Made by a program: the position numbers and the translations under genes. Source: Staphylococcus schweitzeri (GTDB lineage Bacteria; Bacillota; Bacilli; Staphylococcales; Staphylococcaceae). Taken from it: a stretch of 50,684 bases of DNA. A model generated the notes under the pieces. It saw nothing but the letters and a program-made list of their open reading frames with translations, did no database searches and had not been told where the DNA came from. How positions within the stretch are numbered: position 1 is the first letter of the stretch; each line of letters opens with the position of its first letter. The stretch is taken from the NCBI RefSeq assembly GCF_002902405.1, contig NZ_PPQS01000002.1:1-50684 (forward strand). Reading direction: 5' to 3'. Positions 1-7,400 of this stretch are shown here, piece after piece.

Positions 1-406
1 ACTAGCATTAATCTTTCAATCACCACCTTGACTTACTACCACAAGTCTTATTTTATTTGCAAAATTTTATCAAATGATAGTTATATCTTATATTATCATC
101 TATATAATTTTGGTAACACCTGAACTTAAAATTTATAATCCCTTTTAAGTAAGCTACTATAATACAAGTATGAAATCGTCATTCTTAAAATGACTCGGAT
201 AAGCCTTTACGCATAGCATGGAGACTTTTTACGCAGAAATCTTTTTTATTCAAGAAATATATAAACTTTTAGTTAATGTAAAAGACAACATTATATATGT
301 GAAATGATTTCTACTAATTAAATACTATTTAGTTAATTTTTCTTATGATCCTTTCTTAACTTAATTAATTTTATAAGTACTATTTATATTCTAAAAATCA
401 ACTTTT

Positions 407-424
407 TTGACACTTATTTGACAC
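407..424 (+). repeat. Arm-site-like repeat outside the prophage
   Basis: The 18-mer TTGACACTTATTTGACAC matches 16 of 18 positions of TTGACACACATTTGACAC, which occurs just inside each prophage end (713-730 and 41538-41555). It has the same orientation but lies 198 bp outside attL. Each copy is itself a TTGACAC doublet. I infer an integrase arm-binding site left by another element with a related integrase. Confidence 0.5.
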
Positions 425-567
425 GCATCACTTTCATCCTTAGTCCAAAATCTCAAATATAAGTACTTATTTATCTTTTATTTATAGGAAATGAACCTAT
501 ACAAACCCTAACATATCAATGCTTATAACGACTTTCGCAATTCAGTATATCTTTACAAATACAAATC

Positions 568-599
568 AAAAAAGCCTACAACCACATGGGTTACAGGCT
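568..599 (-). terminator. Probable native ssrA terminator, displaced
   Basis: On the minus strand this reads as an interrupted stem (AGCCT..AACC / GGTT..AGGCT) followed by TTTTTTGATTT. It lies only a few bases beyond the att core, where the ssrA terminator would sit in an empty site. After integration it is about 41 kb from the tmRNA gene. A degenerate copy occurs at 645-673 inside the prophage. Confidence 0.55.
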
Positions 600-604
600 A
601 TATA

Positions 605-620
605 ATGGAGACGGCGGGAT
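605..620. repeat. attL: attL core (16 bp)
   Basis: ATGGAGACGGCGGGAT is identical to 41603-41618, which forms the 3' end of ssrA. The bases on either side diverge, so the two copies bound the prophage. The integrase gene lies immediately beside the other copy, as expected for a tyrosine recombinase system. The core matches, as I recall, the site used by SaPIs that insert at the tmRNA gene. Confidence 0.9.
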
Positions 621-644
621 AAATCTTATCTTGGTATATAGCTG

Positions 645-673
645 AAAAGCCTATAACTATGCGGTTTACAAGC
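645..673. repeat. Degenerate copy of the 570-598 element
   Basis: The segment starting AAAAGCCTATAAC resembles 570-598 (AAAAGCCTACAAC...) at about 20 of 29 positions, 75 bp away in the same orientation. It lies on the phage side of the attL core. It may be a diverged terminator carried in the phage att arm or an ancient partial duplication. Confidence 0.35.
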
Positions 674-712
674 GATTAACTTTAGAAAGAAAACTAAAGA
701 AATAGAACTAAA

Positions 713-730
713 TTGACACACATTTGACAC
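713..730 (+). repeat. Putative integrase arm site, left prophage end
   Basis: TTGACACACATTTGACAC is repeated exactly at 41538-41555, near the opposite prophage end, in the same orientation. The two copies lie 108 bp and 65 bp from the start of their respective att cores. Short direct repeats flanking the core are typical arm-type sites for tyrosine integrases. The binding role is inferred. Confidence 0.55.
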
Positions 731-746
731 ACGCTAAGCCAAAATT

Positions 747-770
747 AACCACGTCCAATGGGACGTGGTT
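747..770 (-). terminator. Terminator after the small-gene cluster
   Basis: A perfect 10-bp stem (AACCACGTCC / GGACGTGGTT) with a 4-nt loop lies 10 bp beyond the stop of the 66-aa gene. T-rich tracts flank it on both strands, so it may work in both directions and insulate the prophage end from host transcription. Confidence 0.75.
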
Positions 771-780
771 TTCTAATTAT

Positions 781-981
781 TTAGCTTACTAATTTTCTTT
801 TGATATATTTCGGGTATGCTTTTTGCGGGTACAAATCGTCTTTTTTATGGTCTAGTACTACATATCTATCATTTACCCAATATATTGCATGTCTTCCATC
901 TATAATTTTTATAAAGTTTTTACCTGATTCGAATACTTCTTTTACATTCAAATTTTTAAATTCTTCTTTTGTGACAAACAT
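781..981 (-). CDS. Hypothetical 66-aa prophage protein
   Basis: This small soluble protein starts MFVTKEEFKNLNVKEVF and is rich in Lys, Asp and Tyr, with no membrane segment or motif I recognise. A good ribosome site (GAGGAGCG) lies 7 bases before the ATG. It is the last gene of the cluster beyond the amidase and is followed directly by a strong terminator. It starts 13 bp after the HTH gene, so the two are probably translated from one transcript. I cannot assign a function. Its place is where staphylococcal prophages carry genes expressed in the lysogen. Confidence 0.7.
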   Translation of the reverse strand: MFVTKEEFKNLNVKEVFESGKNFIKIIDGRHAIYWVNDRYVVLDHKKDDLYPQKAYPKYIKRKLVS

Positions 982-994
982 ATTTTTCGCTCCT

Positions 995-1201
995 CTATTT
1001 ATCTTCTTTGTTTTCTAGCGATCTTTGATACTCGTACAACTTAATTATTGTTCTGAATCTAGCATCTGATAAAGATGCTTTTCCATTCCTTAAATCTTGT
1101 ACAGTTTGATATGGTAATCCGGAATTTTTAGCAATTTTATAGCCCGTTTCTTTTTCGAATAACTTTTCTATTGCTTCAATTATTTCTTTTATTGGTGTCA
1201 T
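995..1201 (-). CDS. Small helix-turn-helix protein, 68 aa
   Basis: The protein (MTPIKEIIEAIEKLFEKETG...) has an XRE-like pattern at residues 20-50: TGYKIAKNSGLPYQTVQDLRNG, a helix, turn and recognition-helix arrangement typical of small Cro-like DNA-binding proteins. The ATG at 1201 is chosen because GAGGG lies before it; an upstream in-frame start would lie inside the 51-aa gene. It overlaps that gene by 26 bp and precedes the 66-aa gene by 13 bp. It could be an autorepressor of this cluster or an antitoxin-like regulator. Both are inference. Confidence 0.7.
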   Translation of the reverse strand: MTPIKEIIEAIEKLFEKETGYKIAKNSGLPYQTVQDLRNGKASLSDARFRTIIKLYEYQRSLENKEDK

Positions 1202-1331
1202 GTTTATCCCTCTTCCATAAATTGATAAGCAGTAACGTAGTAAACAGTGCAACAACACCTTTACTTATATCGTTCCCTAAAAATACGTTTATCCAAATAA
1301 GAATAATTAAAATAATGTAAATTGTTTTCAT
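1176..1331 (-). CDS. Small membrane protein, 51 aa
   Basis: The reading frame gives a 51-aa protein with an N-terminal hydrophobic helix (MKTIYIILIILIWINVFLG), a second hydrophobic stretch (VVALFTTLLLINL) and a very basic tail (WKRDKHDTNKRNN). Two membrane passes are predicted. The start lies 52 bp beyond the stop of the 30-aa peptide and only a weak ribosome site is visible, so translation may depend on upstream genes. The end overlaps the HTH gene by 26 bp. The alternating hydrophobic and charged design is strong evidence that it is real, but the function is unknown. Confidence 0.55.
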   Translation of the reverse strand: MKTIYIILIILIWINVFLGNDISKGVVALFTTLLLINLWKRDKHDTNKRNN

Positions 1332-1358
1332 AGTATTTTAGTGTTAGAATTTATATAT

Positions 1359-1381
1359 AGACAGCCCTTTCGGGCTTGTCT
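1359..1381 (-). terminator. Hairpin just after the 30-aa peptide
   Basis: On the minus strand a stem AGACAAGCCC / GGGCTGTCT (one bulged A) closes on a GAAA tetraloop, three bases after the peptide stop codon. It is followed by TATATATAAATTC rather than a clean T run. It may be a leaky terminator or 3' stabiliser that ends a transcript of about 140 nt. Confidence 0.5.
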
Positions 1382-1383
1382 AG

Positions 1384-1476
1384 TTACTTATCGTCTTTTA
1401 TCAATGTTTTGGCTACCGCAATTGCTGACACTGTATAAAAGGCGATTTCTGCTATAGTTTTAAAATTCTCTAACAC
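1384..1476 (-). CDS. 30-aa hydrophobic peptide, candidate type I toxin
   Basis: A GTG start preceded by a near-perfect ribosome site (GAGAGGAGGA) opens a 30-codon frame: charged N-terminus (VLENFKTIAE), one hydrophobic helix (IAFYTVSAIAVA) and a charged tail (KTLIKDDK). It has its own promoter (1507-1535) and ends at a stable hairpin, so a short mRNA of about 140 nt is expected. That layout and a single-helix peptide with charged ends are characteristic of staphylococcal type I toxins. The sequence is not one of the Fst, PepA or SprG peptides I know. Expression is well supported; toxicity is inference. Confidence 0.6.
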   Translation of the reverse strand: MLENFKTIAEIAFYTVSAIAVAKTLIKDDK

Positions 1477-1506
1477 TTTTTATCCTCCTCTCAACTGGTA
1501 TACCTT

Positions 1507-1535
1507 ATTATAACACGGTTAAGCGTGATTCTCAA
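1507..1535 (-). promoter_or_regulatory. Sigma-A promoter for the small-peptide cluster
   Basis: On the minus strand TTGAGA (1530-1535), a 17-bp spacer and TATAAT (1507-1512) form a near-consensus promoter. It lies between the amidase terminators and the 30-aa peptide, with transcription predicted to start near 1500. It would be active independently of the late phage operon, including in the lysogen. Confidence 0.75.
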
Positions 1536-1574
1536 TACTTTTTGTAAACTTTTTTTGTTTTTTTGCATAAAAAA

Positions 1575-1600
1575 TAACCGCATCATTAAAGATACGGTTA
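1575..1600 (-). terminator. Second terminator after the amidase
   Basis: The minus strand gives a 10-bp stem (TAACCGTATC / GATGCGGTTA, one G-U pair) with a 6-nt loop and then TTTTTT. It backs up the hairpin at 1622-1643 and shields the small-peptide promoter from late read-through. Confidence 0.75.
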
Positions 1601-1621
1601 TCTATATAACATAAAAAAATA

Positions 1622-1643
1622 GGCAAGTACCGAAGTACCTGCC
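1622..1643 (-). terminator. Terminator of the lysis genes
   Basis: The minus strand forms GGCAGGTAC-TTCG-GTACTTGCC, a UUCG tetraloop hairpin with one mismatch, followed by TATTTTTTTATG. It begins 23 bp beyond the amidase stop and ends the late operon. Confidence 0.85.
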
Positions 1644-1665
1644 AAAGATTCATCATATCCAATTA

Positions 1666-3120
1666 TCAAACTGCACTAAACTTACCAAAACTACTTATTC
1701 TATTACCTGCCTTGTCTACCTCTCCTGTCGCGATATAACGACGTTGTCCACTATTAGCTATATAAGTAATCCATCTATACCCATTGATACAATAAGCACC
1801 GTCATATGTGATTGTTGCGTTGTTGGGTAATACCCCCGTAATTCTTGAATTAGTTGAATAGCCATCTCTTACGTTATTACCTTTAACATTAGCAACTGTG
1901 TAATTGCCTTGTTCTTTTTTATAAGGGACATTATTCTTATCGAGTGTATAACCTGCTGGCACTGGTGGATTTTTTTGATTTTTAGCTGATGTTTTAACAT
2001 TACCAGCTACCAAACCACCTATAGGCTTACCATGAATCGCACCAGCTATTAATTTAGAATACAAGTCATAATTCTTCTTAATCCAATCCATATCTTTTTT
2101 ATTAGTAATAAAACCTAATTCAGATAAACGATAATTGATATTTATTTCTGCTGATACATTAACGTTTAGTAAATCATTACGAGGTGTTACACCTCTTATT
2201 TGTCCTAAGTTATTTTTAATAACATCTTGTATACTTTTATCAATAGTATCTGCATTGAATTGACTTGAGATAATAACATGCCCACCACTTGCACTTTCTC
2301 CTGCTGCGTCTAAATGAATCTCTAGAACAATGTCATACCCCTGTGATTTAACCCAATATAAGCCATAATCTTTATTATTTCCTACATTAACACCGTAAGC
2401 AGTATCTTGATACATATCTTGTGATTGACTTGAGCCACCATATAATGCAACTTCGTGACCTGCATGTCTTAAATACTTAGCGATATTTGGTGTTATATAT
2501 TTACGGATAAAATCACGTTCATTTGTTCCGTTTCCGACTGCTCCAGGATCGTTATAACCATGACCGGCTACAAGCATAATTTTTTTAGGTTTAATTACTG
2601 CTTGCTTTTTGGCAGTTGCTTGCTTAATAACGCTTTTAGCTTTATTCCCAACACTTACTTTATCTGGGAAATTTAATCTAATGAAATACATTGGGTCATC
2701 ATAATAATGAACATGTCTTGTAACAGTTTCAGGACCCCAACCAGGTTGCGCAACGCCATTTGTCCAACCTTTACCATTCCAATTTTGCCCAAACGATGTG
2801 AAAGTATTTAGATTTGCACTTTCAACAATTTCAACATGTCCAGCTCCACCACCATACTTTGACGGGAAAACGACAATGTCCAACTTTTGCGGTAAAAAAC
2901 TATCATAGTTTTTGATTATTTGCCCATATTTTTCAATCCTTGCTTTATTATCGAATGGAATATTATAAGCGTATAAACCTTGTAATCTTTCGCCTGTTGC
3001 CAACATAAAAAACATATTTGCGTAATCGTAACATTGAAATCCATACCACAAATCAGGATTGAACTGCTTCCCTAATGAATTATCAAACCATTTTTCTGCT
3101 TGGTTTTTTGTTATCAACAT
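1666..3120 (-). CDS. Endolysin: CHAP, amidase_3, SH3b
   Basis: This 484-aa enzyme degrades peptidoglycan at the end of the lytic cycle after holin opens the membrane. Residues 15-150 form a CHAP endopeptidase domain with Cys30 (FQCYDYAN) and His95 (GGAGHVEIV). Residues 180-365 form a zinc-dependent N-acetylmuramoyl-L-alanine amidase of the amidase_3 type: His187 (VAGHGYND), Glu201 and His269 (EIHLDA) as likely ligands, and Glu334 (LSELGF) as likely catalyst. Residues 400-475 form an SH3b wall-binding domain. The order and length match staphylococcal phage lysins, and no key residue is missing. It follows holin by 10 bp and ends at a double terminator. Confidence 0.95.
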   Translation of the reverse strand: MLITKNQAEKWFDNSLGKQFNPDLWYGFQCYDYANMFFMLATGERLQGLYAYNIPFDNKARIEKYGQIIKNYDSFLPQKLDIVVFPSKYGGGAGHVEIVESANLNTFTSFGQNWNGKGWTNGVAQPGWGPETVTRHVHYYDDPMYFIRLNFPDKVSVGNKAKSVIKQATAKKQAVIKPKKIMLVAGHGYNDPGAVGNGTNERDFIRKYITPNIAKYLRHAGHEVALYGGSSQSQDMYQDTAYGVNVGNNKDYGLYWVKSQGYDIVLEIHLDAAGESASGGHVIISSQFNADTIDKSIQDVIKNNLGQIRGVTPRNDLLNVNVSAEININYRLSELGFITNKKDMDWIKKNYDLYSKLIAGAIHGKPIGGLVAGNVKTSAKNQKNPPVPAGYTLDKNNVPYKKEQGNYTVANVKGNNVRDGYSTNSRITGVLPNNATITYDGAYCINGYRWITYIANSGQRRYIATGEVDKAGNRISSFGKFSAV

Positions 3121-3130
3121 TGGTCAACAC

Positions 3131-3433
3131 CTACCCTAAATCATTTGTGTCGTTCATATTCGTAGGTGTCATTACTTCTTTAATTGGTGCTTGTCCTGTT
3201 GCTTTTCTATACTTGTTTTCAGCTTTATATTTCTTTAGCTTTTGATTTGCCCATTTACCTTCTTGAGATGTTGGATTGTCTTTATACGTAGTATATAAAG
3301 CAACAACAGTAAGTATTATTGATGATATAGTCTCATCGTCTACTGGAATCGGGCTAATACCTTTGTTCGCTAAGAATTGATTTACTAATGCTAAAATTAA
3401 TACAATATATCTCGCTATTACTTTTGCATCCAT
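3131..3433 (-). CDS. Holin, SPP1/phi-LC3 type
   Basis: The 100-aa protein has two hydrophobic segments (about residues 6-24, ARYIVLILALVNQFLA, and 33-50, ISSIILTVVALYTTY) separated by a polar turn, and a highly charged C-terminal tail. This is the class II holin layout. It forms the timed membrane lesion that releases the endolysin encoded 10 bp downstream. A hairpin at 3464-3484 precedes it, so part of its expression may depend on read-through of that terminator. Confidence 0.9.
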   Translation of the reverse strand: MDAKVIARYIVLILALVNQFLANKGISPIPVDDETISSIILTVVALYTTYKDNPTSQEGKWANQKLKKYKAENKYRKATGQAPIKEVMTPTNMNDTNDLG

Positions 3434-3463
3434 TTGCTCACTCCTTTTTTATCAAAATAAAAA

Positions 3464-3484
3464 GCCAGTGCCGAAGCACTGACC
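3464..3484 (-). terminator. Intra-operon terminator upstream of holin
   Basis: The minus strand reads GGTCAGTGC-TTCG-GCACTGGC and then TTTTTATTTT: a stable UUCG hairpin with a T run. It lies 7 bp after the 17-aa frame and about 30 bp before holin. It should reduce or time lysis-gene expression relative to tail genes. Confidence 0.8.
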
Positions 3485-3491
3485 AAAAAGA

Positions 3492-3545
3492 TTATTTACA
3501 TTTACGACCATACAAATAACATGATAACCATCTTGCCCAACTCAT
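3492..3545 (-). CDS. 17-aa micro-ORF, MSWARWLSCYLYGRKCK
   Basis: A strong ribosome site (GGGAGGTGG) lies 5-6 bases before this ATG, giving a 17-codon Trp-, Cys- and Arg-rich amphipathic frame. It starts 14 bp after the DUF2951-like gene and ends just before the holin-side terminator. The ribosome site is better than many in the operon, which is the main argument that it is translated. Function unknown. It could be a lysis-timing or leader peptide, which is only a guess. Confidence 0.45.
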   Translation of the reverse strand: MSWARWLSCYLYGRKCK

Positions 3546-3559
3546 TATGTCCACCTCCC

Positions 3560-3934
3560 TTAAGGTAATAACGCAGTAATTGATGCAGTAATGACTGCAA
3601 TCATAACAATTGTTACAAGCGCCCATATGGCACCTACGAGCCATTTATTTTGGGCGAGTGTCTTTTCTTCGTTTTTTTGCGCAACATCTACTTGCGTTTG
3701 ATATCTTTCTTCAATTCTGTTTAATATCTTTGTTTGCTCTAAATTCTCATCTACAACTTTATCTTGCTTATCTTTAAGTTCTTTATGAGATTCTCTTAGT
3801 TCATTATGATGTTGCTTATGTTCCTCTCTAAGTTCAAGCACATGATCAGCTGTTTCATTTGCTAGTATTTCAACATCATCCACACGTTCAACTAATTCAG
3901 AAAGCTCTTTTTTTATTTTCTGAATATCATCCAA
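3560..3934 (-). CDS. DUF2951-like tail-end protein
   Basis: The 124-aa protein is a long charged coiled coil (residues 1-90, with many Glu, Lys, Gln and His and heptad-spaced Leu) ending in one hydrophobic segment (LVGAIWALVTIVMIAVITASITALL, given in part) at the extreme C-terminus. That is a tail-anchored membrane topology with most of the chain on one side of the membrane. I recognise the family as DUF2951, found just before holin in many staphylococcal phages. The position suggests a link to lysis, but no function is established. Confidence 0.8.
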   Translation of the reverse strand: MDDIQKIKKELSELVERVDDVEILANETADHVLELREEHKQHHNELRESHKELKDKQDKVVDENLEQTKILNRIEERYQTQVDVAQKNEEKTLAQNKWLVGAIWALVTIVMIAVITASITALLP

Positions 3935-3989
3935 AACTACACCTACTTTCTAAGAAAGCTATGAGCGTAATGCTCATAACTTAGTATAG

Positions 3990-4277
3990 TTACATTGTTT
4001 CACTATCAACTGATTTATCAGATGACAAGTCAGTTCTATCCACAACTTCTTTAACAACTTTCACGCTGTTTTGATTGCCTGTTAGTTGATACAAAAGATT
4101 TAAAGTTTCAGCAATCTTTTTAGCATTCTCCTCAGATTTAAAATCTTGCGCATAACTAGCTGAATCGGATGTTGTAAAACTGCCAACAAAATCTTGATAC
4201 AAAACACGCTCTGTTCCCTCTTTGTCAATTTGTACTAAAATAAATCTCTCTGTTTTTTTGATAATTTCATTTGCCAT
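3990..4277 (-). CDS. DUF1366-like phage protein, 95 aa
   Basis: The ATG at 4277 follows AAGGAGGTCATTTAAT and gives MANEIIKKTERFILVQIDKEG. A longer in-frame extension upstream runs through the hairpin at 4313-4341 and is not needed. The chain is acidic, soluble and predicted alpha-beta, with no membrane segment. It resembles DUF1366-type proteins between tail and lysis genes of Gram-positive phages. Placement suggests a structural or assembly accessory role. A small inverted repeat follows its stop (about 3960-3980). Confidence 0.75.
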   Translation of the reverse strand: MANEIIKKTERFILVQIDKEGTERVLYQDFVGSFTTSDSASYAQDFKSEENAKKIAETLNLLYQLTGNQNSVKVVKEVVDRTDLSSDKSVDSETM

Positions 4278-4312
4278 ATTAAATGACCTCCTTAAATTTT
4301 TTGTATAAAAAT

Positions 4313-4341
4313 AGTGCCAAGGATTACTCTTCCTCAGCACT
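4313..4341 (-). terminator. Intra-operon terminator after the tail genes
   Basis: An 11-bp stem with two G-U pairs (AGTGCTGAGGA / TCCTTGGCACT) and a 7-nt loop is followed by ATTTTT. Its left arm lies inside the last codons of the 50-aa gene. It separates tail genes from the downstream accessory and lysis genes. Confidence 0.75.
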
Positions 4342-4476
4342 TTTGCTTTTTTCATTTTGTTCTTGTATATATGCTTTTAACATTGCATTTTCTTGTGTTA
4401 GTCTTGTGATTTCTTGCGATAAATAGTGAATTGTATATTGTGGATTGGCTTGTAAACCTTGATTGCTATCATCCAT
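4324..4476 (-). CDS. Small coiled-coil protein, 50 aa
   Basis: The frame MDDSNQGLQANPQYTIHYLS... encodes a hydrophilic peptide with a heptad-like middle (QEITRLTQENAMLKAYIQEQ) and an acidic tail. GGAGG precedes the ATG by 9 bases. It overlaps the end of the large tail gene by 8 bp, which implies coupled translation. The pattern suggests a small oligomerising partner of the tail tip or fibre, but this is inferred from position only. Confidence 0.7.
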   Translation of the reverse strand: MDDSNQGLQANPQYTIHYLSQEITRLTQENAMLKAYIQEQNEKSKSAEEE

Positions 4477-7400
4477 TTATTAATTCCTCCAGTTTTTCGA
4501 TTTTTGATTGCTGGTTTTTAATAATAGGTATTAAATGAACCCAAAGTCTATCGTATGCGATACCTTCAATTTCTCCGTTGTCATCATAAATAACAAATTC
4601 ATTAAACCCTAGTTCTTCAACCTCTTCCGCTATTAATCCGGTATGTCGACTAAGTTTAAATGTATCATCTGATAGTTTTTTGCCACTTTCCAATTCTTTT
4701 GCCATTATTTCCGATTCGTATTTGTCAAACCATGTTCGAATTGGAAGTTTTAAAATTTCTTTCGAATGATTGAACTGTTCATCTTCATTGATGTATTGGT
4801 TTTCGATTGAAATTTTATACTTTTTGGCAGAAGTAGCACGCCCAATTGTTCCTGCTGAAGTAATGTGTAAGTTAGCAGGTGCTGAATAAGTACGCTTATA
4901 AATAGAATTAGAGGCAACTCTATCCCCTGCATTATCAGAACCTACCGCCAATAAATCATAACTTTGAATGCTTACGTAGCTATTACCATCTCTTCGCTTA
5001 ACTAAGTTGAATTTGCCCATACCTGATTCAATTGTGGTGTCTCCACCAGTAGCATAGTCACCATTAACAACTTGAACTAATCCTTTATTACTACGTTTAG
5101 AAAATCTTAATCCAGCACCGTATTTATAGTTTTCATCTGAACCAAACATAATATAACCGTCAGTTTCGTATGCACTATCAGCGTTTGATAATGTAAATGC
5201 GAAGCGGTTCAATCCAGGTTTATTTTTGGTATTTGGCGACAAGTATATCGGTGCTTCTCTACTTTCAATATTTGCTGAAGCGTATGAATCGATAATAATT
5301 CGATTGTAGTCAGATGTTAAAGCAACTACACCACCATAAGAATTGATCGTTATACCATTCATACCGCTATCACTGTAAGTTTTATCCCACCATTGAATAG
5401 TACCGGATGAACCACCGTCTTCGCCCTCTCCATCAATATATGTTGAAATACCAAAATGTGACATATAAAGTGAACCGCCTGCGGTATTATTTCTAAACCT
5501 TAGATGTCCATCTTTAAGACGTGTAAATATATCATCGGTTGATCGTTTCCCTTTCCAAGTTCTTTGTACAATACCGCCTAACTCAATAGAATCATTTTGA
5601 ACTTGTACATAACGATTAGCATTTCCGCCCTTAATACCGATTCTATTTACATTGATGTCAAGACCTTCATTCGATAAATTCAAGCTATTTACAATGTCAT
5701 TTTTACCAACTTTGTTATTGATATTATTTGCGACCACATTAAATTCTTTGTTCGCTGTAATATCTACTTTGTCGCCACTGATTTTTACACCATCTTTATC
5801 AATCGTATGTGAAGTAATCGCGCCATTTTCGTCATACCTTAAATAGATGCCTTTCATAGCATTTACGGTGATATCTGCTAACACTCTTGATAGTGTTCTT
5901 TTAGAAGCATTAAACTCATCTTTAGTAGCTCTCAAATTAATGTCATGACCGTTTTGCGCAATTTTAGTATCATATTGAGATAAAATTTGGTCTCGCTCTT
6001 TATTTGCTTTTTGAATTTGGCTATTTGTATAAGTGCTTGCTATCCTACGTGCATCCATTACTTGAGTATCTGCATATTGGTTCGCAATCCTTTGTGCTTC
6101 ATCTGCTTTGTTTTCAGCATGTGATTTAGCTTCTTCGAACTTTCTACGAGCTTCTTCAATGGCTCTTTGCTCTTCTTCAGAAATTTTATTGTCAATATAC
6201 GCGTTTGCTTCCTGTAATTTGAGTTCGTCTTGCGCTCTGACATATTCTCTTAATGATTCTTGAGCTTGTTCATTAGCTTGTTTAATACTTTCTTGTATTT
6301 CTGGGGTGTTCGCCACATCTCTTAATTTATCATCTGCATAGCTTTTAGCTTCTTCTATACCAGATTGATATTTCTGTATAGATACTGTGTCATTAATTTT
6401 ATTCGCCAAAGTTTCTCTTTTAGCTTCTTCAGTTTCTAAACGTTTAACTAATCCAGAAATAGTTGTCTCATAGATTTTTTTAGATACTGTTTCTGTCAAT
6501 CTGTCAGGCAATAGTTCGATTTGTGACGTTTGTTTTTTGATGTCATTTTTAATTGGTTCTAGCTTCTTATCAAGCGTTTGTGTTACTTCAGTTTTGTCAG
6601 CTTTAAGATTTATTTTGTCTTCAAAAGCACTTATCTTTGCTGAGTTTTCAATTACTTTATTATTAACATTTCCAAATACATCATCTTGATCACTTGAGTT
6701 CATTTTATGGCTAGTTGCCACATCGCCTTTTTCTAATTGGAAATCTTTTATCCATACTTTTCCTATTTCTGTCGAACTACCTAACCAGCCTGTATACCAT
6801 GCTCCAGTACTAGCAACATCTAAGGTTAAAGTAATGCCATTATCTGCTAGTGAATAAGTAGGTGTAAATGTTATAGATTTTCTAGCCCACTCATCTTTTT
6901 TTAGTTTAATATTGCATTGATGATTATAATATCCGTCGTTTAACTGGTTAATTGTTACACCGTCAGTATCTGTTTTTATTGTAAAACTAAAAGTATACTT
7001 CTCGTTTTCTTGCCACTTATGATAGTTCAGTGTTCCGAAATTGATAGATTTCTTTTTGTTATAAGCAATGGCTTTATCATCGCCTGATGTTATTAAATCA
7101 GCTTTGTAATAGCTTGCTTCTTTAAAAACTGATGGTGATGAATATCGGTATAAATTGCCATTATCGTTAATCTCTTGAAGTTTCTTTTTTATAGCAATTT
7201 CTATACCATTTTCATAGTTTTTTATTTCTTTCTGCATTGATTCTATCTTTTTATCAATTGGTAACAATGTACCTTTTTGCTGAGCGATTAAAGCATCTCT
7301 CATCTTTTCCAAATCTTGCTTGTTTGGTATTTCGGCACTTAATTGCTTTTTACTAGAGTCCCAATGACCACCAATAATTTCGGCTACTTTATCCATTGCT

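Larger units (their letters stand above)
1..604. other. Left flank, non-coding
   Basis: I find no convincing gene in this AT-rich stretch. It contains many short A/T runs, one copy of the integrase arm-like repeat (407-424) and a terminator hairpin (568-599) just before the prophage junction. It is either native chromosome downstream of ssrA or the end of an older element inserted at the same site. The window starts too close to the junction to tell. Confidence 0.6.

Noticed and set aside
212..226. Second att core at GCATGGAGAC
   Set aside because: Only 8 bases match the 16-bp core and the essential CGGCGGGAT half is missing.
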